Shown: positions 15,752 through 23,810, counted from the first letter of the stretch. The stretch: 25,369 nucleotides of DNA from a virus (IMGVR_UViG_3300033141_002781:1-25369), one strand, 5' to 3'. Translations and numbers: made by a program. Notes: generated by a model from the letters alone, not told the origin.

Positions 15752-17110
15752 ATGACAAAAGGGGTATATGATGATAAAATGAAAAATAGAAGATTAGTAG
15801 CATGTGAATATCTTACAGCTGGATTTTGCCCTCTTAACTGTGCTTATTGTTATATTCCTAAATCGAGTATGATGAAAGATATGCACGAAGAAATAAGAGA
15901 ACAGATTCTTAGTGGTGAATACATAGATAGGATCTACAAACTATATGGAGAAGATCTGGAATATATTGGGTATTGGGGGACAGAACCCTATCTGACCTTA
16001 AACGATCTTTCTGTCAACTTAAAGGAGTTTGTAGATAGATTCCCGAAGTTAAAAGAAATAGGATTCAGTACTAGTATGATGCTAAGTCCTGAAATATTGA
16101 TAGATTATGTCAAAGCGCTAGTAGAATGTGAAAGAGAAATAAAACTACGTGTTCAAATAAGTCTAGATGGACCAGATTGGATATCTGATGTTAATAGAGT
16201 GGGAGGTGCTGTAAAGACAATTATAAGTAATATAAAGAAGACAGTAGAGATTCTTAATGATATGGACTTAGAACCTATCATAGTGGAATTTAGATGGAAA
16301 CCAACGCATGATATTAATAACATCAAAAGTTTTGTTGAAGACAAGACTTTAGTAAGTAAATATTTTGATTTCTTTAGAGATGTTACTAAAAGATTTGAAA
16401 GTTGGATTAAAAATGATAGAATTAAACTTCTAACTGGTTACGGTCCTACACTAGCAGTTCCGGGGAAATATACAAGTTCGGATGGTAAGATCTTTGCAGA
16501 GTACCTAAAGGCAATACACGAGGAGGGATACTCTACCACTTATAGTGGTAGACTTAAAAGGATAATAGATTATGAAGGAGATTTACATAAACGTAGTCAG
16601 TTTTCTTGTTCGGGAGGAGATTCTAATTTAGGGTTTGATAATATGGTACATATATGTCACAGAACCTTTTATTATAATAATAAAGAGTATATAGAATCCA
16701 TTCTGGAACAATCTGAAATAGAGAATTGGGATATAAGTCTCTTCAAGAAAGGTACTATAGAACATATAAACAAATATTTTATAGTAGACCCAAATGATGA
16801 ATACGAGTTAAATAGATTCTTATACGTTATGAGAGGTTATCATGATTTCTGGAAATTCCAGATGGGTTATGTAAATGCTATGTTGGTAGAATTAGCAAGA
16901 TCTGGACAAGCAGATGAAATATATCTTCATAATAGTGAACTTAGAGAGCTATTAGCTCTATTTGTTAATATTTCGCTATCGTGTCCTATGGAAAATCTAC
17001 TTAATACTGGAAGTATACATTTGCAGGTGGTAAGTCTATTAAGACTCTTTTCCAATGGAGCATTTCAAGAGATCGTAAAGAATGTAAAGGAGAACTTGGA
17101 CGATGAATAG
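15752..17110 (+). CDS. Radical SAM protein 1, reduced C-terminal cluster domain (452 aa)
   Basis: CX3CX2C at residues 26, 30 and 33 (GFCPLNCAYCYIPKS) binds the [4Fe-4S] cluster that splits S-adenosylmethionine. A GGEP-like motif follows (YWGTEPYLTL, about residue 73) and then the strand VQISLDGPDW. Towards the C-terminus, FSCSGGDSNLGFDNMVHICH gives two Cys in the manner of the first half of a SPASM or twitch domain, but the later CX2CX5CX3C set is absent; only one more Cys occurs (LSCPMEN). Such enzymes often alter ribosomal peptides through carbon-centred radicals. It begins 17 bases after the repeat protein and overlaps the second radical SAM gene by eight bases. Substrate is inferred. A later start at ATG 15779 is possible. 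Confidence 0.8.
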   Translation: MTKGVYDDKMKNRRLVACEYLTAGFCPLNCAYCYIPKSSMMKDMHEEIREQILSGEYIDRIYKLYGEDLEYIGYWGTEPYLTLNDLSVNLKEFVDRFPKLKEIGFSTSMMLSPEILIDYVKALVECEREIKLRVQISLDGPDWISDVNRVGGAVKTIISNIKKTVEILNDMDLEPIIVEFRWKPTHDINNIKSFVEDKTLVSKYFDFFRDVTKRFESWIKNDRIKLLTGYGPTLAVPGKYTSSDGKIFAEYLKAIHEEGYSTTYSGRLKRIIDYEGDLHKRSQFSCSGGDSNLGFDNMVHICHRTFYYNNKEYIESILEQSEIENWDISLFKKGTIEHINKYFIVDPNDEYELNRFLYVMRGYHDFWKFQMGYVNAMLVELARSGQADEIYLHNSELRELLALFVNISLSCPMENLLNTGSIHLQVVSLLRLFSNGAFQEIVKNVKENLDDE

Positions 17111-18497
17111 TTATCAAGAAGAGAACGATCAATTGCTTCAAAATTTATTGGAAAGAACATTCTATAGAGCTTGGAGAGAAGGTCCAAAATCAGAGTTAAC
17201 AAATTACAGAGCGTTAGAGATAGATCCAGTTCCAGTATGCAATCTATCATGTAAGTATTGTTATTACTCTAGATTTGGGAACGAGCTCTATCCCCCTCAT
17301 TTGTATAAGGACGAGAAAAAGATATTGAATAATTTGTCGTCCTACTGTGACTTCTTAATAGAGAATGAATTTAATCCAGAGATAGAATATTTCTCTGGTG
17401 AAGCATTAGTACAGAAAGTAGGACTTGATGGATTAGATATACTGTTAGATAAAATGCTAGGGAATGGGTGGGACGGACCGCTTGTAATACCAACGAATTA
17501 TACGTTCTTACTAAACGATAAACTGACTGAGAGAGTAGAGGGTTATATTGAGAGATGTAAACAGTATGACGTAAGGCTTTCTCTTTCTGCTTCAGATGAT
17601 GGCAAGTTTTGTAATGCTAACAGACCATTTAAAGCTAGTGTAGAAAACATGATACATAAGCATGGAATAACACACTGGACTTATAACGATTTTGAAGACC
17701 CCAGAGGAGATGGTTTCTATAAAAAACTGTTCAAGTTTAATAAGAAACATGGATATGGGTTCCACCCTATGATATATTCAGATAACATAGAATTGTGGAT
17801 GGATAACTTTCTATGGTTCCAAGATATGATGAAGGAATATGATATACCTTGGTGGAACATATACCTACTGGAAGTAAGGAATCCTGAATGGTCTATAGAA
17901 CAATGTAGAGAATATGAGAAATTCATACACGATTTAATAGTCTGGTTATTTGAAAAGAAATCTGGAAAGAATCCTGATGTTTTAGTTGACCATTTATTTA
18001 ATCATAGAGGTTTCAATACACTAAGTAGCACTTTATCATCTGGTGGTAGGGGTTTAGGATGCTCATACCAAAGTAATATATACCTTAGATTGGGAGACCT
18101 CGCTATAATGCCATGTCATAGAACCTCTTACGATCCTATGATTATAGGGCATTATAATACGGATGAAAACAATAAGATTACAGGTATTACTTCCAAAAAT
18201 ATTGAGATGATGGTAGCAGGTCAGTCTTTAGTATCAAAGAACTTTCCTTATTGTGAGCAGTGTTTGCTTAAAGAACTTTGTACGCAAGGATGTTTGGGAG
18301 CGCAATTAGAGACTACGGGTGATCCTTTCACTCCAATACCAACCGTTTGTAGACTTGAGCATGCTAAAGTGAGAAGTATGATTAGAACATATAAAGAGAT
18401 AGGTGCATTTGAGGAGATATTAAGTAGAGTAAATGAAAATAAGAAATTTGCTCTGAAACAATATGAAAGTATGTTAGGAGGTGAAAATACTGAGTAA
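17103..18497 (+). CDS. Radical SAM/SPASM protein 2 (464 aa)
   Basis: CX3CX2C at residues 46, 50 and 53 (VCNLSCKYCYYSRFGN) and a GGEP-like YFSGEAL define the radical SAM domain. The C-terminal part holds a full SPASM domain: GCSYQSNIYLRLGDLAIMPC at about 320-338, then CEQCLLKELCTQGC (the CX2CX5CX3C set, about residue 383) and a last Cys in PTVCRLEH. This predicts two auxiliary [4Fe-4S] clusters, as in peptide maturases such as AlbA, PqqE or anSME. ATG 17103 has AAAGGAGAA upstream and overlaps the first radical SAM gene. Both share the CHR phrase after the auxiliary Cys (CHRTF, CHRTS), so they are probably related. Modification of the neighbouring tetrapeptide proteins is inferred from position. 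Confidence 0.85.
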   Translation: MNSYQEENDQLLQNLLERTFYRAWREGPKSELTNYRALEIDPVPVCNLSCKYCYYSRFGNELYPPHLYKDEKKILNNLSSYCDFLIENEFNPEIEYFSGEALVQKVGLDGLDILLDKMLGNGWDGPLVIPTNYTFLLNDKLTERVEGYIERCKQYDVRLSLSASDDGKFCNANRPFKASVENMIHKHGITHWTYNDFEDPRGDGFYKKLFKFNKKHGYGFHPMIYSDNIELWMDNFLWFQDMMKEYDIPWWNIYLLEVRNPEWSIEQCREYEKFIHDLIVWLFEKKSGKNPDVLVDHLFNHRGFNTLSSTLSSGGRGLGCSYQSNIYLRLGDLAIMPCHRTSYDPMIIGHYNTDENNKITGITSKNIEMMVAGQSLVSKNFPYCEQCLLKELCTQGCLGAQLETTGDPFTPIPTVCRLEHAKVRSMIRTYKEIGAFEEILSRVNENKKFALKQYESMLGGENTE

Positions 18498-19002
18498 TAT
18501 TAACTACGATAACTATATCAAATATAGGAACGAGCTTAGGAGAATACTAGGGTTTAAAAAATATTTACAGAGACATTACGGCTCTACTGGCTCTAAGTTA
18601 ATTCAAAGAGCATCAGACAGTATGATAGGTCAAATAGACACTTTGATAGATAAAAGACAACCCTCTTTTACTAGAAAGGACATTCAAGATATAGTAGAGG
18701 CTCTTAACTGTCTTACACAAAATCTCGTAGACAAAGATCCAGATAAATATATGTTAGATTTGTCAAGAGAGTTCTCCCGCATATCAGTAGAATGGACTAG
18801 GAATATAGGCAAAAACGGTGAAATAGAAAGAAAGGCACAAAGAATATATAGAATGTCAACAAATCAAGAAATCCTATCTGACACTGTATATGCCCTTAAG
18901 AGACTGATTAGCAAGACAAATCAGACTCTTAAGTATACCCCTACCGCATGGGAGATAAGTAAACATTATCTAAAGAGTCTAGATGGAGAATTAGAAAATT
19001 GA
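18481..19002 (+). CDS. Helical protein of unknown function in the radical SAM cassette (173 aa)
   Basis: The frame opens at GTG 18481 within the end of the second radical SAM gene and is coupled to the glycosyltransferase by TTGA. The true start is uncertain, since the ribosome binding site TAGGAGGTG (18475-18483) covers the GTG; a start around 18487-18490 would fit the spacing but needs an unusual codon. The protein is helical, basic and without membrane segments or known motifs (RRILGFKKYLQRHYGSTGSK, VYALKRLISKTNQTL). Its place suggests a partner for the modification enzymes, such as a substrate-recognition protein; in the Hxs cassette a small HxsD protein accompanies the two radical SAM enzymes. 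No homology is claimed. Confidence 0.6.
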   Translation: MKILSNINYDNYIKYRNELRRILGFKKYLQRHYGSTGSKLIQRASDSMIGQIDTLIDKRQPSFTRKDIQDIVEALNCLTQNLVDKDPDKYMLDLSREFSRISVEWTRNIGKNGEIERKAQRIYRMSTNQEILSDTVYALKRLISKTNQTLKYTPTAWEISKHYLKSLDGELEN

Positions 19003-19985
19003 GAATTTTTTATTTTAATCTCGGCGTTGGGAGTGGAATAGAAAAAACGGGTAATGTGATAAAAGATCTATTGCCAGAAGAGGATGAAATTTATGAATAC
19101 AGATATCAAAATCCTCCGTGTTTGATTATACATGAGTTAGTAAACTTCAAACCAGATGTAATACTAATGAACGAATTCTTTCCTAGAGTGTGTGTAGCCT
19201 CATACTACTATAAGGTTACGAATCCAGAGGTTAAGATAATATTATGCAATCATTGTTTTGATATACTACTTGGTGCTCCTTCAAGAAATATATCTGGAAT
19301 ATCACATGACGTATCTATAACCATCGATAGGTTCTTCAGAGATTACGTAGATTATATAATAAACTTAAATTGCAAAATGAATAGACTAATACCATCTATA
19401 GACAGAAAAACGTTTTATCATTATCATCCCATATCAGATGTATATAAAGTAACAAAGAGGTGGTCTGATAGAGATAAGAATTTTGTATACTTCGGATCTA
19501 TAGTAGAGCATAAAATAGATCCAGAATTTCTGGTTTTGTTAGGTAACACGAAAATATCTTTGGATATAATCGGTAGGGAATCCAAATCTGATCTTATAAA
19601 TAGTATAATAGACAAATATGATAATTTGAGATATATAGGATTTGTAGATGAGGAAGATCTACCAAATACATTAAACGAGTATAAATGGTATGTGTCTCCT
19701 CACAATGGCAGAGAACCATTTAACCTATCATTAGCAGAGTCTATGAGATGTGGTGTTATACCTATTACTACAGCCAAGGGAGAATGGTTTTCGTGGGCTA
19801 GAGAAGAATCCGTTTGTGTAGATTCGTATGAAGACATGATAGATTTCATGAATAAGATAGATTGCATAGACGATAGGTATTACTCTGAATTCTCAAAGAA
19901 CATGTCTGAGTCTATAATCAAAAAAACCAATACGAGAAATTTTACTGATTTATTGGAGGAATTAATACACGATAGGAAGTATTAA
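18999..19985 (+). CDS. GT-B glycosyltransferase, GT4-like (328 aa)
   Basis: Starts at TTG 18999, overlapping the upstream stop (TTGA). The N-terminal half has a Rossmann-like order (RIFYFNLGVGSG, KPDVILMNEFFP, VKIILCNHCFD). The C-terminal half has the donor-binding domain of Glycos_transf_1: NFVYFGSIVEHK at about 163, LDIIGRES, LRYIGFVDEEDLPNTLNEYK and the E-x7-E motif in EPFNLSLAESMRCGVIPI at about 238-256. These enzymes move a nucleotide-activated sugar to an acceptor. The acceptor might be the Ser/Thr/Tyr-rich repeats of the preceding proteins or a host glycan; the sequence does not decide. Last gene of the cassette, followed by a promoter. Confidence 0.85.
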   Translation: MRIFYFNLGVGSGIEKTGNVIKDLLPEEDEIYEYRYQNPPCLIIHELVNFKPDVILMNEFFPRVCVASYYYKVTNPEVKIILCNHCFDILLGAPSRNISGISHDVSITIDRFFRDYVDYIINLNCKMNRLIPSIDRKTFYHYHPISDVYKVTKRWSDRDKNFVYFGSIVEHKIDPEFLVLLGNTKISLDIIGRESKSDLINSIIDKYDNLRYIGFVDEEDLPNTLNEYKWYVSPHNGREPFNLSLAESMRCGVIPITTAKGEWFSWAREESVCVDSYEDMIDFMNKIDCIDDRYYSEFSKNMSESIIKKTNTRNFTDLLEELIHDRKY

Positions 19986-19991
19986 AAATAG

Positions 19992-20001
19992 TAACTTATA
20001 T
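19992..20001 (+). promoter_or_regulatory. Probable TATA box for the three small beta-rich genes
   Basis: AACTTATATC lies just after the glycosyltransferase stop and about 22 nt before ATG 20018. AAGGTGAT (20006-20013) is the ribosome binding site. Confidence 0.45.
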
Positions 20002-20017
20002 CATAAAGGTGATATTA

Positions 20018-20509
20018 ATGTTTAGAGAAAGGACTAAAATCGAAGAAAGTCTCAAGGTATACATTAAGTACCCTGATGGGCATGTAGAAGAGAGATGGAT
20101 TAAGAAGCCTTGGAGCAAGATGAATCTCTTGGAGAAAATCCTACATGTTACACATATTAAAAGACAGCCGGGGACTATGCATAATTACGGTCTTGAATGT
20201 ATTGCTAGATTATATGCTAATGATGGTAATCAGAGACCTGTTACTAACGTGTTGGCTAGTACAGATTCAGGATCTCCCCCTTCGTCATTTACAGTATCTA
20301 AGACTGGTACAGTTTCATATGTTGCTACGGGTAAGGTAAATGTTACAAATGAGAATGATCCATTCCCGGGAGGTAGTAATTATTATAACGTTGGTGTCAA
20401 TAATGCCTCAGATGGAGGTAGTTTCCACAATTATATAGGAGTAACAATAGAACTCGGTGGCAATTCTGATGTAGACTGGTGGGTTGAAATAGAATTTACA
20501 TTTACGTAG
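20018..20509 (+). CDS. Small beta-sandwich virion protein, copy 1 (163 aa)
   Basis: ATG 20018 stands five bases after AAGGTGAT; GTG 20009 is in frame but too close to that site. The protein opens with a strand pair of the form KVYIKYPDGHVEERWIKKPW, then a helix (NLLEKILHVTHIK), then beta-strands with NVTNEN and YYNVGVNNAS, closing in WWVEIEFTFT. The two following genes share this outline, so the three probably arose by duplication. The fold could be a fibre tip, decoration or tail-side protein. It has its own promoter. I do not recognise a family. Confidence 0.6.
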   Translation: MFRERTKIEESLKVYIKYPDGHVEERWIKKPWSKMNLLEKILHVTHIKRQPGTMHNYGLECIARLYANDGNQRPVTNVLASTDSGSPPSSFTVSKTGTVSYVATGKVNVTNENDPFPGGSNYYNVGVNNASDGGSFHNYIGVTIELGGNSDVDWWVEIEFTFT

Positions 20510-20517
20510 GTGATATA

Positions 20518-21225
20518 ATGTTAGATAGAATATTTAAAATTGGAGTAGACGAATGGGCTGAAGCTAGAGTCTGGGAAAATGGTAAGCTTCTGAAAGAATA
20601 CAAGAGCCTTAGAGATAATTCCTATACAAGTACATTACAAAACGAATTAGCACAATTACTATCTGGAGAAGATAGTAAGGTTATAGATCAAATATGGGCT
20701 AAAGTAAATGGCACCATGCAAGTGAAAAATGTAAGCAATAGCAGAAGTGCTAGTGAATTATCTGTAGAGACATCATCTGCTTATGATATACCCGGAACAT
20801 ATACAGCTTTGTTCTCAGGTAATAGTGTACTAGGTTCTGGATCATATTATAACTCAATTGCATGTAACATAGTATTGACAGCAGGATCTGAATTAGACTT
20901 TACAATTAAATGGACATTCAGTGGGGGAGATACAAATGGACAATATGTATGTGCTTCTAGATTAGGTGATATAGGAGATAACTACGATCATCCGATAGCT
21001 ACACTAGATGTTATTTCAGATAAAGCAGCATGTGTAGTTTCAGCTAGTAATAATACTGTTACAGCTATTAATTCGTCTGATCCTATAGCTGGACCCACGA
21101 CTATAACAAATCTAGGATTTGATCTTGACACAAGTGGGGTAGCCTTTGCAGATTGGTCTCAATTTACAATAGAGGTAGCATCAGGGCAAGACTTCTATGC
21201 AAAAGGTGAGTTTGTCATTGGATAA
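20518..21225 (+). CDS. Small beta-sandwich virion protein, copy 2 (235 aa)
   Basis: Begins eight bases after the first copy with GTAGGTGAT upstream. The start ARVWENGKLLKEYKSLRDN followed by a helix (TLQNELAQLL) matches the outline of its neighbours. It is longer by a second beta-rich half (SGSYYNSIACNIVLTAGSEL, LDFTIKWTFSGG, then TTITNLGFDLD). It ends DFYAKGEFVIG, again like the neighbours. Rich in Ser, Thr, Gly and Asn, without a signal sequence. Surface protein of the virion is a guess from composition and context. Confidence 0.6.
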   Translation: MLDRIFKIGVDEWAEARVWENGKLLKEYKSLRDNSYTSTLQNELAQLLSGEDSKVIDQIWAKVNGTMQVKNVSNSRSASELSVETSSAYDIPGTYTALFSGNSVLGSGSYYNSIACNIVLTAGSELDFTIKWTFSGGDTNGQYVCASRLGDIGDNYDHPIATLDVISDKAACVVSASNNTVTAINSSDPIAGPTTITNLGFDLDTSGVAFADWSQFTIEVASGQDFYAKGEFVIG

Positions 21226-21595
21226 TCTTACAGTTAAAGGGACTGTAAAGATCTTTCTCAATGGTAAATTATTCAAAACTCTAACCAATACTTTTCAAAC
21301 AACAGGACTTAACTATCTTAGGAATGCATTAACAGATTCTGGTTCATTTAGTCCAGTAGATGCTATAGAATTATACTATGGTACTGGTACTAATAGTGAT
21401 ACACCCACTATAAGTAAGACCGCTAATGGTAAAGCTAGATTCTATTCAACGTGGGCTAGCGGTACAGAATATCTAAACATAACAGAACTAAGATTGAAAT
21501 CTGGATCGGATGTATATTCAAGAATTCCTTGTCACTTTTCTAAAGAATCTGAGTATAGATTGGAGATAGTTTGGGACTTAGAGATTTCTACTTAG
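21218..21595 (+). CDS. Small beta-sandwich virion protein, copy 3 (125 aa)
   Basis: The frame is open from ATG 21197, but the ribosome binding site AAAAGGTGAG (to 21210) and the overlap with the upstream stop favour TTG 21218, giving MDNLTVKGTVKIFLNGKLFK. The body has a helix (TGLNYLRNAL) and strands (AIELYYGTGTN, ITELRLKSGSD), ending EYRLEIVWDLEIS. It is the shortest of the three related genes. Its stop codon lies eight bases into the end of the oppositely directed terminase gene, so the two transcription units converge here with no space for a terminator. Confidence 0.55.
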   Translation: MDNLTVKGTVKIFLNGKLFKTLTNTFQTTGLNYLRNALTDSGSFSPVDAIELYYGTGTNSDTPTISKTANGKARFYSTWASGTEYLNITELRLKSGSDVYSRIPCHFSKESEYRLEIVWDLEIST

Positions 21596-23420
21596 GTAAT
21601 GTAAACTTTCTTTTTCTTCTAGTTTTACCATGTGCTATGTATATAGGATTGCTACGTTCTCTAATACTGTCTTTAAGGGAGAGCATTGCGGAATCTACGT
21701 AGTCCTCTCCTGATTTCTTATCCCATGTATAGCTTCTGAGTTGATATACCATATCACTAAACTCTGGTTCATCTGGTATTCTTACTCTTCCTTTAATGAA
21801 TAAATCTCTTAGATTTGATTGCATAGTAGCTTTGTTAGCATTGAAGGGGACTTCTGTAACGGGTAGTCCTCTTTTAATCATCCTTAGGTTTTCACCTTTA
21901 TGTGATACGTCTGCATATATTCTGAACACGTTGTATTGATCAGCATATCTATCTATTTGCTTATGAATATAGTCAAAGTCTGTATTACTCCACGCTTTAG
22001 CTAATAGACATTCATAGATACCTTCATTGTTTAATTGCCATATAGTTAGTACTGTAGGATCACCATTATGAATAAATGTAGGTTTACCATTACGCCTGAT
22101 GTATAATGTTTTATTAGGTGTCTTTATTGACCAAAGAGATCCTGACCATTCTACTTCTTTATAATGTGCCTTATTAGGAGAACTGTGTCTGTGTAGAAGA
22201 TTAACTCTGTAACCCTTTTCTCTTCTATCCTTTACAATAGCATATCCTAAACCAGATTTACAATATATCTCTGCAAAGTCTTCTGCTAATTGCTTAGAGT
22301 ATGTGTTATATCTGTATCCATCTCTATCACCATCTCCTTCCATAAGACGGCTTATTAGGATCCTAAGTAAAGAACCATCCAAGTTTTTAATATCTTGTGG
22401 AATGAATCTGTCTTTAGACTTACCAAATTGCTTAAAATATGCTTTAAGCTGTACACTTGATATTTTCCACTCGTCATTATCTTGGAGGTAATTATACCCT
22501 AATTCATTCAAGTCTTTCTTAAGAACCTTTATACCACGTTCATCTTTTTGTGATATAACAATACCTTTTGAATAACACCAACCTTTTGACAAGTACCAGC
22601 CTAATAATTTAAGGAATGATTCTATTGGAATCTTTTTCTCTGTAAAGTCCAAGTCTGTTCTAGGAGATTCTATAGAAGGGATAGTATAGAATTCTGGTTT
22701 ATGTCCCTTATGAGGAGCGAATCTTGGTATTATATGATGAGTTACACGATCTCCTACATTATGCAGATGAGGATTTTCAAAGTTTCTATCGTATGTTAGA
22801 AGGCAATGATCCCAAGTTGTAAGGATGTCTATGTTTCTTGATTTTATATTAGTTAATGTACCAGAGAATCTTTCATGACATGATTTTTCGTATGTTTGAT
22901 ACTCTCCCTCTTTAGTCTTAGGATTAATGGTATAAACCAAATCGTTTTCTTCAAGTTCACCAATTAATTTCCATCCAGAATCTGTTAGAACTTCTGTATC
23001 ACCCGATATACACCATCCCCAATCTATACCTGCTACAGTTAGGAATTCTTCGTTATACTTGAATCTAGTAATACCTCTAACAGCTTTAACCATAGCATCT
23101 CTAGGTATCATAGTACCAGTGAGAGGATATGGTTTACCTTCCCAGAATATTTGCCATACATCTTCTGGTAATTCTCGTTTAGCTTCCTCCATTAGGTTTC
23201 TAAGTCCGGGACAATCTGCTGCACCCCAGCTCCATATTTCCCAAGTTGTTTTTTCTCCTCTCTTCTGTGCTTCTTCTGTTTCTTCATAATTTTTAACAAA
23301 TAGAGATTCATATTGAGTAGGCGTACCACTCCATATCATAGCACCATCATGAGCACCTATGATCCTATAACAGTCTCTAAGTTGGAAATCATCTACTAGT
23401 GCAGCTTCGTCTACTATCAC
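21588..23420 (-). CDS. terL: Terminase large subunit, C-terminal part with intein
   Basis: From the frame break the protein reads VIVDEAALVDDFQL (Walker B, with the catalytic Glu) and MIWSGTPTQYES (motif III-like), then the nuclease domain AGIDWGW with its first catalytic Asp. There an intein of 316 residues interrupts the domain. After it, GDPTVLTIWQL, YADVSHKGENLRM (second acidic site) and EDYVDSAMLSLKD (third acidic site) complete an RNase H-like nuclease. The joined parts are a packaging motor that cuts and moves DNA into the prohead. The GTG at 23420 is only where this frame begins after the break; I do not consider it a real start. It converges with the structural genes of the plus strand. 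Confidence 0.8.
   Translation of the reverse strand: MIVDEAALVDDFQLRDCYRIIGAHDGAMIWSGTPTQYESLFVKNYEETEEAQKRGEKTTWEIWSWGAADCPGLRNLMEEAKRELPEDVWQIFWEGKPYPLTGTMIPRDAMVKAVRGITRFKYNEEFLTVAGIDWGWCISGDTEVLTDSGWKLIGELEENDLVYTINPKTKEGEYQTYEKSCHERFSGTLTNIKSRNIDILTTWDHCLLTYDRNFENPHLHNVGDRVTHHIIPRFAPHKGHKPEFYTIPSIESPRTDLDFTEKKIPIESFLKLLGWYLSKGWCYSKGIVISQKDERGIKVLKKDLNELGYNYLQDNDEWKISSVQLKAYFKQFGKSKDRFIPQDIKNLDGSLLRILISRLMEGDGDRDGYRYNTYSKQLAEDFAEIYCKSGLGYAIVKDRREKGYRVNLLHRHSSPNKAHYKEVEWSGSLWSIKTPNKTLYIRRNGKPTFIHNGDPTVLTIWQLNNEGIYECLLAKAWSNTDFDYIHKQIDRYADQYNVFRIYADVSHKGENLRMIKRGLPVTEVPFNANKATMQSNLRDLFIKGRVRIPDEPEFSDMVYQLRSYTWDKKSGEDYVDSAMLSLKDSIRERSNPIYIAHGKTRRKRKFTLPK
22065..23012 (-). other. Intein with LAGLIDADG-type endonuclease in terL (316 aa)
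   Basis: The element starts at Cys (CISGDTEVLTDSGWKL, block A) and ends with HisAsn in GKPTFIHN (block G). Block B shows the TxxH pattern in TTWDHCLL, and block F is SLWSIKTPNKTLYIRRNG. In the middle is a homing endonuclease of the DOD type, with motif one LLGWYLSKGW and motif two RLMEGDGD. It sits in the nuclease loop, right after the first catalytic Asp (AGIDWGW). Removing it gives AGIDWGW joined to GDPTVLT, a normal terminase sequence. Two things are odd: the residue after the last Asn is Gly instead of Cys, Ser or Thr, and the first endonuclease motif has Lys where an acidic residue is expected. Confidence 0.88.
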
Positions 23421-23782
23421 TAAGTTCCACCATCTTTGAAGACTGTATCTGATTGTCTTAGAGTTTTTATATAATATTTTTCTAATAATGGATTATTTTT
23501 TATTGCATCTTGTGTAAATCCATAAACATTTCTTGCTTGATCTAATGAACCAGATAGGATTATTACATCTTTAGATTTATTCTCCTTTGTTGCAATGACA
23601 ACTGTAAAGTATAATGCTACTGCTGCAATAAGATTAGTTTTACCAGTACCTGCTGCTGCTAGAGCTAATATACGTTTATGATTCTCTGGTTCCTTGAACA
23701 TATTCATAAATCTAGCTTGGTACTCATATGGTACGTATCCAAACATATCTTGAAAGAATAATGCGGGATCGTTAAACCACAT
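23420..23782 (-). CDS. terL: Terminase large subunit, N-terminal part (120 aa), frame broken at its end
   Basis: Begins MWFNDPALFFQDMFGYVPYE, a usual start for large terminases, followed by the adenine-side YEYQARFMNMF and Walker A in ILALAAAGTGKTNLIAA at about residues 38-54. It goes on to VIILSGSLDQARNVYGFTQD and DTVFKDGG, then a TAG stop at 23420-23422. The next frame resumes at LVIVDEAAL. Other terminases have roughly 15-20 residues between these points, so a short deletion with frame loss is likely. No slippery heptamer is present. ATG 23782 has no ribosome binding site; the frame is open upstream only to a TAG inside the small terminase gene. Confidence 0.75.
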   Translation of the reverse strand: MWFNDPALFFQDMFGYVPYEYQARFMNMFKEPENHKRILALAAAGTGKTNLIAAVALYFTVVIATKENKSKDVIILSGSLDQARNVYGFTQDAIKNNPLLEKYYIKTLRQSDTVFKDGGT

Positions 23783-23810
23783 TAATACTGTAGTAGCATC
23801 TATTACAGCG

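Noticed and set aside
23418-23420. GTG as start of a separate terminase C-terminal gene
   Set aside because: It lies within the Walker B strand, so a protein starting there would lack part of the ATPase. A broken frame is the simpler reading.
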